Shown here piece by piece: positions 9,959-18,304 of a stretch of DNA of 64,000 nucleotides. The notes below the pieces were generated by a model, which saw only the letters and a list, made by a program, of their open reading frames with translations, was not told where the DNA came from and did no database searches. Within the stretch, counting starts at the first letter, position 1. Every line of letters begins with the position of its first letter. This DNA comes from VFMC01 sp050248155 (GTDB taxonomy: Bacteria; Actinomycetota; Acidimicrobiia; Acidimicrobiales; Ilumatobacteraceae). Location of the stretch: positions 1 to 64,000 of the forward strand of contig JBFWSW010000006.1 in NCBI GenBank assembly GCA_050248155.1. The letters are read 5' to 3'. The position numbers were made by a program, and so were the translations under genes.

Positions 9959-10105
9959 CTCGTCACCTCCTCCTCGTGTCGTGCCGTCTGCTGGCCTGTT
10001 ACCCATTTGACGCAGCATTCCGAACCTCGACATAGGGACGAAGCGCTCTCCGGGGCGGGCCGATGGTCAACATCGCGCCGGCGCGCTCGCGTCCGTGACG
10101 TGATC

Positions 10106-10119
10106 GGGCCCAACGGCCC
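10106..10119. promoter_or_regulatory. DosR/DevR-like 14-bp box between hypothetical gene and cupin
   Basis: GGGCCCAACGGCCC; the minus-strand reading GGGCCGTTGGGCCC matches 12 of 14 positions of the mycobacterial DosR core. The dyad ends 36 nt before the cupin ATG and lies in the only upstream region of the cupin/P-ATPase unit. It is therefore well placed for activation close to the promoter. No experimental support is available here. Confidence 0.35.
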
Positions 10120-10155
10120 TGGTCCGAGTGACGCGGCGCGCGTCACGCTGACAGC

Positions 10156-10506
10156 ATGCAGACCGAACCGCACCCCGCCCCGGTCGTCCTGACGGCCGAC
10201 GAGATCGAGCTCATCACCCCCCGGCCGCTCGGAACGCTCGCAGGCATCTCGAACCGGGTGCTCTGGCAGAGCGAGACGTCCATCGCCGGCGTCCTGCGCG
10301 TCGAGGGAGGCCATCGTCTCGGGGCGCACACGCACCGGGCCAACCACCACCACATGTGGGTGCTCGAGGGCACCGCGATCGTCCTCGGGTCGAGAGTCAC
10401 ACCCGGTTCGTACATCCACATCCCAGCCGGGATCGAGCACGACATCGACGCGACCTCGTCGGACGGATGCACCGTCTACTACCTCTACCTGCAGCCACCG
10501 GGGTGA
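10156..10506 (+). CDS. Small cupin-domain protein
   Basis: A 116-residue single-domain cupin. Metal-binding cupin motif 1 is visible as HTHRANHHHMWVLEG, with a His cluster and the downstream Glu. Motif 2 is PAGIEHDI. Such proteins act as small dioxygenases, isomerases or ligand sensors; nothing fixes the substrate. It lies 25 nt upstream of the P-type ATPase gene on the same strand and is probably cotranscribed with it. No good ribosome site precedes the ATG. A DosR-like box lies 36 nt upstream, so a nearly leaderless transcript is conceivable. Confidence 0.75.
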   Translation: MQTEPHPAPVVLTADEIELITPRPLGTLAGISNRVLWQSETSIAGVLRVEGGHRLGAHTHRANHHHMWVLEGTAIVLGSRVTPGSYIHIPAGIEHDIDATSSDGCTVYYLYLQPPG

Positions 10507-10531
10507 CACCCCGTTCCGGACGCGCTGAGTG

Positions 10532-13222
10532 ATGGACGCAGTGGACGTGACGGCGCACGTCGCGGGCCACGCGCCGGGTACGCCGTGGACCCGACCGGCG
10601 GACGAGGTCGTGTCGGCGCTCGAGACGCATCCGACACGAGGGCTCAGCGAACACGACGCGGCGGCGAGGCAAGCGCGGGTCGGGCGCAACGAGCTCACCG
10701 AGGAGCCGCCGCCGGGTGCCTGGACGCTGCTGCTCCGCCAGTTCGCCAACACGATGACCGCGGTGCTCGCGGTCGCCGCGCTCGTCACCGTCGCCGTCGG
10801 CGACCTGAAGGACACCGTGGTGATCGCGGTGATCGTCGTCCTCAACGGCCTCGTCGGCTTCGTCCAGGAGCACCGCGCCGAGCAGGCGATGGCGGCACTG
10901 AAGCGCCTCGCGACGGGGACGGCGCGAGTCATCCGAGACGGGGCGATCGCCGACGTGCCGACGCCCGATCTCGTGCCCGGCGACGTGGTCGAGCTGATGG
11001 CCGGTGACGTCGTCCCGGCCGATCTGCGCCTGATCGCCGTGCACGGACTGCGCGTCGACGAGGCGACGCTGACCGGCGAGTCCGAACCCGTCGCCAAGGT
11101 CGACGACGCGCTGGAGGCATCCGCGTCGACCCTCGTCGCCGACCGACACAACATGACCTTCAAGGGGACGTCGGTCACCTACGGTCGGGCGCGCGGCGTC
11201 GTCGTCGCGACGGGCATGGCGACCGAGCTCGGCCGGATCGCCGCGCTCCTGGAGGCGCACGGGAGGGAGCGGACGCCGTTGCAGCGGCGTCTCGCCGTGC
11301 TCGGTCGGCGAATGGCCGCCGCGGCCCTGGTGGTGTGTGGCCTCGTGTTCGTCGCAGGTATCGCGCGCGGTGGTTCGGCTGAGGACATGTTCCTCACGGC
11401 TGTCAGCCTCGCGGTGGCGGCCATCCCGGAGGGTCTGCCCGCGATCGTCACGGTGGCACTCGCGCTCGGCGCCCGGCGCATGGCCGATCGCCACGCAGTG
11501 ATCAGGCGACTGCCCGCTGTCGAGACGCTCGGCTCGGTGACGGTGATCTGCACCGACAAGACCGGGACCTTGACGCAGAACCGGATGATCGTCGAGCGGG
11601 CGTGGACTGCGGCCGGCTCGTACACGATCTCGGGGGACGGGTACTCGCCGACGGGAGAGGTTCGTCGCGACCGCGGCACGGGGCTCGACACGCGGCTCGA
11701 TCGCCTGGCCCTGGTCGCCGCCGCGTGCAACGATGCCGCACTCCACCCACCCGCAGAGCCCGGCGGGGCGTGGTCGATCAGCGGCGACCCGACGGAGGGC
11801 GCGCTCGTCGCCTTCGCGGCGAAGTGCGGTGTGCAGCGAGACGTCGTCGAGCGGCAGCACCCGCGGACGGCGGAGCTCGCGTTCGATGCGGGGCGGCGCT
11901 CGATGACCACGATCCATCGCGACGGCGAGGGCTACTGGATCGCCGTCAAGGGGGCGATGGCCTCGATCGTCGACCTGCTCGACGACGCCGAGCGTGACGC
12001 CGTGGCCGAAGCCGGTCGCATCGCAGACGACCTGGCGGCAGCCGGCTACCGGGTGCTTGCCTTCGCCGAGCGGCACATGCCCACCTTGACCGAACCCCTC
12101 GACCGGATCGAGCAGCACGTGCACTTCCTGGGGCTCGTCGCGATGACCGACCCTCCACGACCGGAGGTCGCCGCCGCTGTCGAGTCGTGCCGCACCGCCG
12201 GCATCACACCCGTGATGATCACTGGCGACCACCCCGGCACCGCGACGGCGATCGCGACCCGCCTCGGCTTCGTCGATGCCGACGACGGCGCCGAGGTCCT
12301 GACCGGCGCGCAGCTGGACGATCTGAGCGACCACGATCTCGGCGAGCGCATCGAGCGCATCCGCGTGTTCGCGAGGACCAACCCCGAGCAGAAGCTGCGC
12401 ATCGTCGACGCATGGAAATCACGAGGTGCCATCGTCGCGATGACCGGTGACGGCGTGAACGACGCCCCGGCCCTGCGTCGCGCCGACATCGGCGTGGCGA
12501 TGGGCGTGATCGGGACCGACGTCAGCAAGGAAGCGGCCGACATGGTGCTCGCCGACGACGACTTCGCGACGATCGTGCACGCGGTCGAGGAGGGACGGCG
12601 CATCTACGACAGCATCCGCCGCTTCGTCCGCTATCTGCTCTCGACGAACTCCGGTGAGATCTGGGTGATGTTCCTCGCGGAGCTGCTCGGCATGCCGCTC
12701 CCCCTGCTCCCCATCCAGATCCTCTGGATCAACCTCGTCACCGACGGCCTGCCCGCGATCGCGCTCGGTCTCGAGCCGGCTGAACCGGGCACGATGCGCC
12801 GGCGCCCCCGGGCGCCCGATGAGTCGATCCTCGCCGGCGGGTTGTGGCAGCACGCGGTCTGGGTCGGGCTGTTGATGGCGGCGATCGTGCTGCCCCTCGA
12901 GGCGCTCGCACGCGCCGCGGACTGGCCCTGGCAGACCATGGTCTTCGCGACGGTGGCGTTCCTGCAGCTCGGACACGCGCTGGCCGTGAGGTCGGAGCGT
13001 CGCTCGTTGTGGCAGCTCGGCGTGCGCAGCAACCCCTGGATCGCGCTCGCCGTCCTCATCGGCGTCGGCCTCCAGCTGGCCGTCGTCTACGTGCCAGCGC
13101 TGCAGGAGGTGTTCGACGTGGATGCGCTCACGCTGGGCCAACTCGCCATCGTCCTCGTGCTGTCGACGATCGTGCTGGTCGCGGTGGAGGTCGAGAAGCT
13201 CGTCCGCCGCCGGCGCGCCTGA
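10532..13222 (+). CDS. P-type cation-transporting ATPase (P2-type, CtpF/Ca-ATPase-like)
   Basis: An 896-residue P2-type ATPase. It has an N-terminal cation-ATPase domain (WTRPADEVVSALETHPTRGL), an actuator TGES motif (LTGESEP), and the phosphorylation motif DKTGTLTQN with the phosphorylated Asp at about residue 342. The membrane motif AAIPEGLPAIVTVAL, typical of Ca2+/Na+ pumps, and the hinge TGDGVNDAPAL are also present. C-terminal membrane segments include the NLVTDGLPAIALGLEP motif. Overall organisation resembles mycobacterial CtpF, a DosR-regulon member, but ion specificity cannot be read with certainty. GTG 10529 immediately precedes ATG 10532; either could start. It probably shares a promoter with the cupin gene. 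Confidence 0.9.
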   Translation: MDAVDVTAHVAGHAPGTPWTRPADEVVSALETHPTRGLSEHDAAARQARVGRNELTEEPPPGAWTLLLRQFANTMTAVLAVAALVTVAVGDLKDTVVIAVIVVLNGLVGFVQEHRAEQAMAALKRLATGTARVIRDGAIADVPTPDLVPGDVVELMAGDVVPADLRLIAVHGLRVDEATLTGESEPVAKVDDALEASASTLVADRHNMTFKGTSVTYGRARGVVVATGMATELGRIAALLEAHGRERTPLQRRLAVLGRRMAAAALVVCGLVFVAGIARGGSAEDMFLTAVSLAVAAIPEGLPAIVTVALALGARRMADRHAVIRRLPAVETLGSVTVICTDKTGTLTQNRMIVERAWTAAGSYTISGDGYSPTGEVRRDRGTGLDTRLDRLALVAAACNDAALHPPAEPGGAWSISGDPTEGALVAFAAKCGVQRDVVERQHPRTAELAFDAGRRSMTTIHRDGEGYWIAVKGAMASIVDLLDDAERDAVAEAGRIADDLAAAGYRVLAFAERHMPTLTEPLDRIEQHVHFLGLVAMTDPPRPEVAAAVESCRTAGITPVMITGDHPGTATAIATRLGFVDADDGAEVLTGAQLDDLSDHDLGERIERIRVFARTNPEQKLRIVDAWKSRGAIVAMTGDGVNDAPALRRADIGVAMGVIGTDVSKEAADMVLADDDFATIVHAVEEGRRIYDSIRRFVRYLLSTNSGEIWVMFLAELLGMPLPLLPIQILWINLVTDGLPAIALGLEPAEPGTMRRRPRAPDESILAGGLWQHAVWVGLLMAAIVLPLEALARAADWPWQTMVFATVAFLQLGHALAVRSERRSLWQLGVRSNPWIALAVLIGVGLQLAVVYVPALQEVFDVDALTLGQLAIVLVLSTIVLVAVEVEKLVRRRRA

Positions 13223-13261
13223 CGGTGGCTCCTCCCCGAGGTGACGTGGTAGACCCGACCG

Positions 13262-14059
13262 GTGCGCAGGTCGCCGAACGACGTCCGCGATCGGGTCGTG
13301 ATCGTCACCGGCGCGTCCCGTGGCATCGGTTCGGAGGTGTGTGCCCGATTCGCCGAACGCGGCGCCAGGATCGGCATGATCGCTCGCAGCGCCACGGCGC
13401 TCGAGTCGGCCGCAGCGATGCTCGATGCGAGGTTCGCCGCGTCGACGTGCGTGGCACCGGCCGATGTCGCCGATCCCGACGCGCTGGCCTCGGCCGTCGA
13501 TCGCATCGTGCGCGCGCTCGGCCTTGCCGACATCCTGGTCAACAACGCGGGGCACGGCGACTGGGGGCCGGTGGTGGACACCGACCTGGCGGTGTTCCGA
13601 CGATCGCTCGACGTGAACGTCCTCGGAGCCGTGCATGCGACGGCACTCGTCCTGCCGGGGATGGTGCAGCGCGGGTGGGGTCGCATCGTGAACATCGGTT
13701 CGATCGCGGGGAGGATCGGGGTGCCGTACGAGGCGCCGTACTCGGCCGGCAAGTTCGCCCTCGTCGGCTACACCGAGGCGCTCGCCGGCGAGCTGGCTGG
13801 CTCGGGCGTGCACGTCTCGTTGATCGAACCAGGGCCGGTCGCGACGTCGTTCGCCGACCGACGCGACCTGCGCGTCGGGCAGCCGCGACCGATCGAACCG
13901 GGGGTCGTCGCCGATGCGGTCCTCGCCGCCGTGCTGCGCCGCCGCGCCGAGCAGTTCCGGCCTCGATGGTTGCGGGCCGCGCACCTGGCGCGCGTGGCCT
14001 TTCCTCCGCTGCACCGAGCCGGCGTGCGGTGGATGTACCGGGGTGAACGGCGGCGCTGA
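13262..14059 (+). CDS. Short-chain dehydrogenase/reductase
   Basis: A 265-residue classical SDR using NAD(P)H. Seen: the cofactor motif TGASRGIG at about residues 17-24, the NNAGH motif, the catalytic Ser in NIGSIAG, and the YSAGK catalytic pair (Tyr and Lys four apart). The PGPVATSF loop follows. The C-terminal tail is basic (RRRAEQFRPRWLRAAHLARVAF) and mildly hydrophobic, as in SDRs associated with lipid or retinol-like substrates. Substrate unknown. The start is GTG 13262, with no strong ribosome site visible. It lies 110 nt ahead of the hopanoid operon in the same direction; a link to hopanoids is possible but unsupported. Confidence 0.85.
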   Translation: MRRSPNDVRDRVVIVTGASRGIGSEVCARFAERGARIGMIARSATALESAAAMLDARFAASTCVAPADVADPDALASAVDRIVRALGLADILVNNAGHGDWGPVVDTDLAVFRRSLDVNVLGAVHATALVLPGMVQRGWGRIVNIGSIAGRIGVPYEAPYSAGKFALVGYTEALAGELAGSGVHVSLIEPGPVATSFADRRDLRVGQPRPIEPGVVADAVLAAVLRRRAEQFRPRWLRAAHLARVAFPPLHRAGVRWMYRGERRR

Positions 14060-14169
14060 CCGCGCTGACCAGCTGAGACCCGATTGCAGCAGCGATTGCT
14101 CCGCTCACCAGCGCGCGGCGCTGTGCCATCATGGACCGGGGACCATCACTCAACTCTGAACGGGAGAAC

Positions 14170-15090
14170 GTGCCGGCCGTCGAGAGGATCATCAGCGCCG
14201 ATGGACGCGCCGCGATGCCGCCGGGGCTGCCCGGCATCGACTCGATCCGTCAGCAGCGCGCGCACGAGAACTTCCCGGTCGCGCTGCGAGCCCTCCCTCC
14301 GGGCGTCCGCGACGACCTCGTGGCCATCTACGGCTTCGCCCGATTGGTGGACGATGTCGGCGACCGGTACGACGGTGATCGCCTCGCCGCGCTCGACTGG
14401 CTCGAGGCCGATCTCGACCATGCGGTTCGTGGCACGGCGGTGCACCCACTCGTCGGCGCACTGACCCCGGTCATCCGCGCCCACCAGGTCGACGTGGGCC
14501 TGTGCCGGGACCTGATCGAGGCCAACCGACGAGACCAGCACCAGAACCGGTACGGCAGCTTCGACGACCTGCTCGGATACTGCCGGCTCTCGGCGAACCC
14601 CGTCGGCCGGCTCGTGCTCGCCGTCTTCGACTCGACCACACCCAGCAACGAGGCGCTGTCCGACGACGTGTGCACCGCCCTGCAGATCGTCGAACACCTC
14701 CAGGACGTGGGCGAGGACGCACGCGACGGCCGCATCTACCTGCCACTCGACGACCTCGCCACGAGCGGCTGCGACCCCGACGACGTCCTCGCGGCCACCG
14801 CCTCGCCGCCGCTGCGGCACGTGGTGTCGGTCGAGGCCACCCGAGCTGCGTCGCTGCTGTCGTCCGGACCGACGCTCGTGCGGCAGCTCCACGGGTGGGC
14901 GCGCCTCGCGGTGGCCGGATTCGTGGCGGGCGGGCTGGCCACGGTGGACGCCATCCGCGACGCCGACCACGACGTGCTCGGCCACGGGTGCCGCCCGTCG
15001 AAGCGCCGTGTGGCGATGCACGCCGCCCGCCTGTTGACCAACTCAGTCCGTGCGCCACGGCACGGGTCGCGATCGAGGACGGCGGCATGA
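14170..15090 (+). CDS. hpnC: Hydroxysqualene synthase
   Basis: A 306-residue trans-isoprenyl diphosphate synthase-fold enzyme of the HpnC type, which converts presqualene diphosphate to hydroxysqualene. Seen: FARLVDDVGD, the first Asp-rich region, and a second region LQDVGEDARDGRIYLPLDDL. The HENFPVALRALP N-terminal signature is characteristic of HpnC. GTG 14170 follows GGGAG by only 3 nt; ATG 14131 and ATG 14215 are alternatives, so the start is uncertain. The stop overlaps hpnD by 4 nt. It is the first gene of a tightly packed hopanoid operon that uses the three-enzyme HpnCDE route to squalene rather than a single squalene synthase. Confidence 0.93.
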   Translation: MPAVERIISADGRAAMPPGLPGIDSIRQQRAHENFPVALRALPPGVRDDLVAIYGFARLVDDVGDRYDGDRLAALDWLEADLDHAVRGTAVHPLVGALTPVIRAHQVDVGLCRDLIEANRRDQHQNRYGSFDDLLGYCRLSANPVGRLVLAVFDSTTPSNEALSDDVCTALQIVEHLQDVGEDARDGRIYLPLDDLATSGCDPDDVLAATASPPLRHVVSVEATRAASLLSSGPTLVRQLHGWARLAVAGFVAGGLATVDAIRDADHDVLGHGCRPSKRRVAMHAARLLTNSVRAPRHGSRSRTAA

Positions 15091-15941
15091 TCACGGTCGA
15101 GGCCGCCCTCGCGCGCTGTCAGGAGATCACCCGAACCGAGGCGAAGAACTTCTCGTACGGCATCCGGCTGCTCCCGGGCCCGAAGCGCGACGCGATGTCC
15201 GCGTTGTACGCCTTCGCCCGACGCATCGACGACATCGCCGACAGCGACCGCCCCACCCGCGACAAGCTGGAAGGGTTGGCCGAGGTCGACCTGCAGATCG
15301 CTGCGCTCGCCGCCGGAGAGCTGCCCGACGCCGACGACCCCGTCCTCGTCGGCGTGCACCATGCCGCGTCCGCCTTCGCGGTGCCGGTCGGCGCGTTCGC
15401 CGAGATCGTCGAGGGCTGCCGCGCCGATTCCAACGGCGCGGTGTATCGCACCCGCGACGAGACCGAGCGCTACTGCCGGCTCGTCGCCGGCTCGGTCGGC
15501 CGCCTGTCGCTCGGCGTGTTCGGGTCGACCAGCCCGGGCACCGCTCCGGCGCTCGCCGACGAGCTCGGCGTCGCCCTGCAGCTCACCAACATCCTCCGGG
15601 ACATCGTCGAGGACCGATCCATGGGGCGCGTCTACCTGCCGCTCGAGGACATCGAACGGTTCGGTTGCCATCACGATCTCGACGGCCCCGAGGACGCGGT
15701 GCGCGACCTCGTGAGCCACTACGCGACGATCGCCGAGAGCTTCTTCGAACGAGGGTCGCGGCTGCTGCCGCTGCTCGACCGCCGCAGCCGGTCGTGCGTC
15801 GCCACGATGGCCGGCATCTACCGACAGCTGCTCGTGCGCATCACCGACGACCCGGCCTCGGTGCTGCGTGGACGGGTGTCGCTCAGCACGCGTGAGAAGG
15901 TGTGGGTGGCCGCGCGCAGCTTGGTCGGGGCCGCCCGGTGA
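15087..15941 (+). CDS. hpnD: Presqualene diphosphate synthase
   Basis: A 284-residue phytoene/squalene synthase-family enzyme that condenses two farnesyl diphosphates to presqualene diphosphate. Seen: NFSYGIRLLPGPKRDAM near the N-terminus, the first Asp motif ARRIDDIAD, and the second Asp motif NILRDIVEDRSMGRVYLP. The YGIRLLP and GRVYLP signatures separate HpnD from HpnC. Start ATG 15087 overlaps the hpnC stop (ATGA), and its own stop overlaps hpnE (GTGA). Length and motifs are typical, and no key residue is missing. Confidence 0.94.
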   Translation: MITVEAALARCQEITRTEAKNFSYGIRLLPGPKRDAMSALYAFARRIDDIADSDRPTRDKLEGLAEVDLQIAALAAGELPDADDPVLVGVHHAASAFAVPVGAFAEIVEGCRADSNGAVYRTRDETERYCRLVAGSVGRLSLGVFGSTSPGTAPALADELGVALQLTNILRDIVEDRSMGRVYLPLEDIERFGCHHDLDGPEDAVRDLVSHYATIAESFFERGSRLLPLLDRRSRSCVATMAGIYRQLLVRITDDPASVLRGRVSLSTREKVWVAARSLVGAAR

Positions 15942-17302
15942 CCATCGATCCGGTGCCCGACGTCGTGGTGGTGGGAGGCGGCCTCGCCGGCATCGCTGCG
16001 GCCATCCGTGCCGCCGACGAGGGTGCCGCCGTGACGCTGTTCGAGCACGCCCCGCGCCTCGGTGGTGCGACCTGGTCGTTCGAGCACGACGGCCTCACCT
16101 ACGACAACGGCCAGCACGTGTTCATGCGCTGCTGCACCGAGTACCGCGCCCTGCTCGATCGCATCGGCTCGTCGGGCGACGTCGAGCTGCAGGACCGGAT
16201 GGAGGTCGTGGTGCGCAGCCCGGACGGCGTCGTCGACAGCCTCCACCGGGTGAAGCTCCCGGCCCCGCTGCACCTCGCGCCGTCGCTCGCGACGTATCGA
16301 CACCTCAGGCTCGTCGATCGGTTGCGGGCGGCGCGGACCGCGTTCGCGCTCCGGCGCCTCGACCCGGCCGACCCGACCCTCGACGAGCGCTCGTTCGGCG
16401 AATGGCTCGGTGCACGGCACACGAGCGAGCAGGCGTTGTCGGCACTGTGGGACCTCGTCTGCCTGCCCACCGTCAACCTGCACGCTCGGGACGCGTCTCT
16501 GGCGCTCGCCACGAAGGTCTTCCGGACGGGCCTGCTCGATCGAGCCGACGGGGCCGACATCGGCTGGTCCCGCGTGCCGCTCCAACGGCTCCACGGTGAC
16601 GCCGCGGCCCGCACGTTGCGTGACCTGCGCGTCGACGTGCGCACCCGCACACGGGTCGAGTCGGTCACGAGCGACGAGCGCGGCCCACGGCTCACGGTCT
16701 CGGGCGAGGAGGTCCACGCGCGAGCTGTCGTGGTCGCGCTCCCCCACGACGTCGTCGGGCGCGTGCTGCCGCGCGAGGCGTTCGACACCGCCGTCGACCT
16801 CGGCCGACTGGAAAGGTCGGCGATCGTCAACGTGCACCTCCTCTACGATCGCGTCGTCATGGAGGAGCCGTTCTTCGCGGGACTGCACTCACCGGTGCAG
16901 TTCGCATTCGATCGCACCAGCTCGTCGGGCGCGCCCGCGGGTCATCAGATGGTAGCCATCTCGTTGTCTGCTGCCGACGAGCACCTGCCGAGCTCGCGGC
17001 ATGAGCTCACCACCCTGATGGGTGACGAGCTCTGCCGGCTGCTGCCCGCGGCGCGCACCGCCGAGGTGGTGTCGTCGATGGTGACGCGCGACCCCGTCGC
17101 CACGTTCCGCGGCGGGCCGCGAACGGCCGCGCACCGGCCGGGCACGGCGACACACCTTCCCGGCGTGTTCCTCGCCGGAGCCTGGACCGACACAGGCTGG
17201 CCCGCCACGATGGAGGGCGCGGTCCGCAGTGGTGTCGCTGCTGCACAGGCAGCCCGCCGCCACCTCGCAGCCGATCACACGCCGAGAGGAGCCGCGGCAT
17301 GA
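15938..17302 (+). CDS. hpnE: Hydroxysqualene dehydroxylase (squalene-associated FAD-dependent desaturase)
   Basis: A 454-residue amine oxidase-fold flavoprotein that reduces hydroxysqualene to squalene, the last HpnCDE step. The FAD-binding motif is VVVVGGGLAGIAAA at residues 9-22, followed by the RLGGATWSF segment. Near the C-terminus the FAD-contact motif reads GVFLAGAWTDTGWPATMEGA. GTG 15938 overlaps the hpnD stop and the gene ends in an ATGA overlap with the prenyl synthase, so translation is probably coupled. The first residues carry no signal peptide; the enzyme is expected to sit at the membrane surface. Confidence 0.93.
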   Translation: MTIDPVPDVVVVGGGLAGIAAAIRAADEGAAVTLFEHAPRLGGATWSFEHDGLTYDNGQHVFMRCCTEYRALLDRIGSSGDVELQDRMEVVVRSPDGVVDSLHRVKLPAPLHLAPSLATYRHLRLVDRLRAARTAFALRRLDPADPTLDERSFGEWLGARHTSEQALSALWDLVCLPTVNLHARDASLALATKVFRTGLLDRADGADIGWSRVPLQRLHGDAAARTLRDLRVDVRTRTRVESVTSDERGPRLTVSGEEVHARAVVVALPHDVVGRVLPREAFDTAVDLGRLERSAIVNVHLLYDRVVMEEPFFAGLHSPVQFAFDRTSSSGAPAGHQMVAISLSAADEHLPSSRHELTTLMGDELCRLLPAARTAEVVSSMVTRDPVATFRGGPRTAAHRPGTATHLPGVFLAGAWTDTGWPATMEGAVRSGVAAAQAARRHLAADHTPRGAAA

Positions 17303-18303
17303 CCCAACCGACCGTCCTCGCCCGGGCCGGCGGGCTCGTCGAGCCCGCGCTGCGCAAGGCCATCGCGTCGCTCCACCCGCTCCTGCGCCTGCCCTCGGAG
17401 TACCACTTCGGCTGGGTCGAACCCGACGGGACGCCGAGCTCGGGCAATGCCGGCAAGGGGGTCAGGTCGGCCCTCGCCGTGCTCGGCGCCGAGGCCGCGG
17501 GCGGCGAGGCCGCGACGGCGATCCCCGGCGCGGTGGCGCTCGAGCTCGTCCACAACTTCTCGCTCGTGCACGACGACATCATCGACGACGACCGCACCAG
17601 GCGACATCGCCGCACGGTGTGGGACGTGTACGGGGTCGGTGACGCGATCATCGTCGGCGACGCCCTGCACACCCTGGCGTTCCACGTGCTGCTCGACGAC
17701 GCCGGTCCGGCCGAGCTGGCCGCCGCCCGGCGGCTCGCCGCGGCCAGCACCGCCATCATCGGTGGGCAGGCGCAGGACACCGCGCTCGACCGTTCGCCTG
17801 AGGTCAACCTCGCTGCGTGCGTGCAGATGGAGGCGGACAAGACGGGTGCCCTGCTCGCCCAGTCCGTCGCCATCGGCGCGGTGCTCGCCGGGGCGACCGA
17901 CGCCGCCGTGGCGGCGCTCGAGCGGTACGGCAGCGAGCTCGGCATCGCCTTCCAGGCGGTCGACGACGTGCTCGGCATCTGGGGCGACCCCGGCGTCACC
18001 GGCAAGCCGGTGGGCAGCGATCTGCGGCAGCGGAAGAAGTCGATGCCGGTTGCCGTCGCGATGGAGGCGGGCGGGCCGCTCGCCGCCGAGATCCGGCGCG
18101 CGTTCCAGGGCGAGATGACCGACGACGTCGTCGCCCGCCTGGCCGAGCAGCTCGACGGCGCAGGCGCACGTGCTCGGGTGTACGAGCTCGCCTCGTCACA
18201 TCTCGCCGCAGCTCTCGATGCTCTGCACGGCGTCGGGCTCGTCGAGGCAGCGGTCGACGAGCTGTCGGAGTTGGCCCACTTCGTCGTGGAGCGGAACTTC
18301 TGA
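17299..18303 (+). CDS. Polyprenyl diphosphate synthase (probable farnesyl diphosphate synthase for the hopanoid operon)
   Basis: A 334-residue E-isoprenyl diphosphate synthase. The first Asp-rich motif is D92-D93-I-I-D96 followed by two more Asp. The second is D222-D223-V-L-G. The QAQDTALD and DKTGALL segments are also in place. By operon logic it would supply farnesyl diphosphate for HpnD, but residues before the first Asp motif (HNFSLVH) do not by themselves fix chain length, so a geranylgeranyl product is possible. The N-terminal 40 residues are shorter in conserved content than in typical FPP synthases. ATG 17299 overlaps the hpnE stop, and only 1 nt separates the gene from the cyclase. 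Confidence 0.9.
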   Translation: MTQPTVLARAGGLVEPALRKAIASLHPLLRLPSEYHFGWVEPDGTPSSGNAGKGVRSALAVLGAEAAGGEAATAIPGAVALELVHNFSLVHDDIIDDDRTRRHRRTVWDVYGVGDAIIVGDALHTLAFHVLLDDAGPAELAAARRLAAASTAIIGGQAQDTALDRSPEVNLAACVQMEADKTGALLAQSVAIGAVLAGATDAAVAALERYGSELGIAFQAVDDVLGIWGDPGVTGKPVGSDLRQRKKSMPVAVAMEAGGPLAAEIRRAFQGEMTDDVVARLAEQLDGAGARARVYELASSHLAAALDALHGVGLVEAAVDELSELAHFVVERNF

Positions 18304-18304
18304 C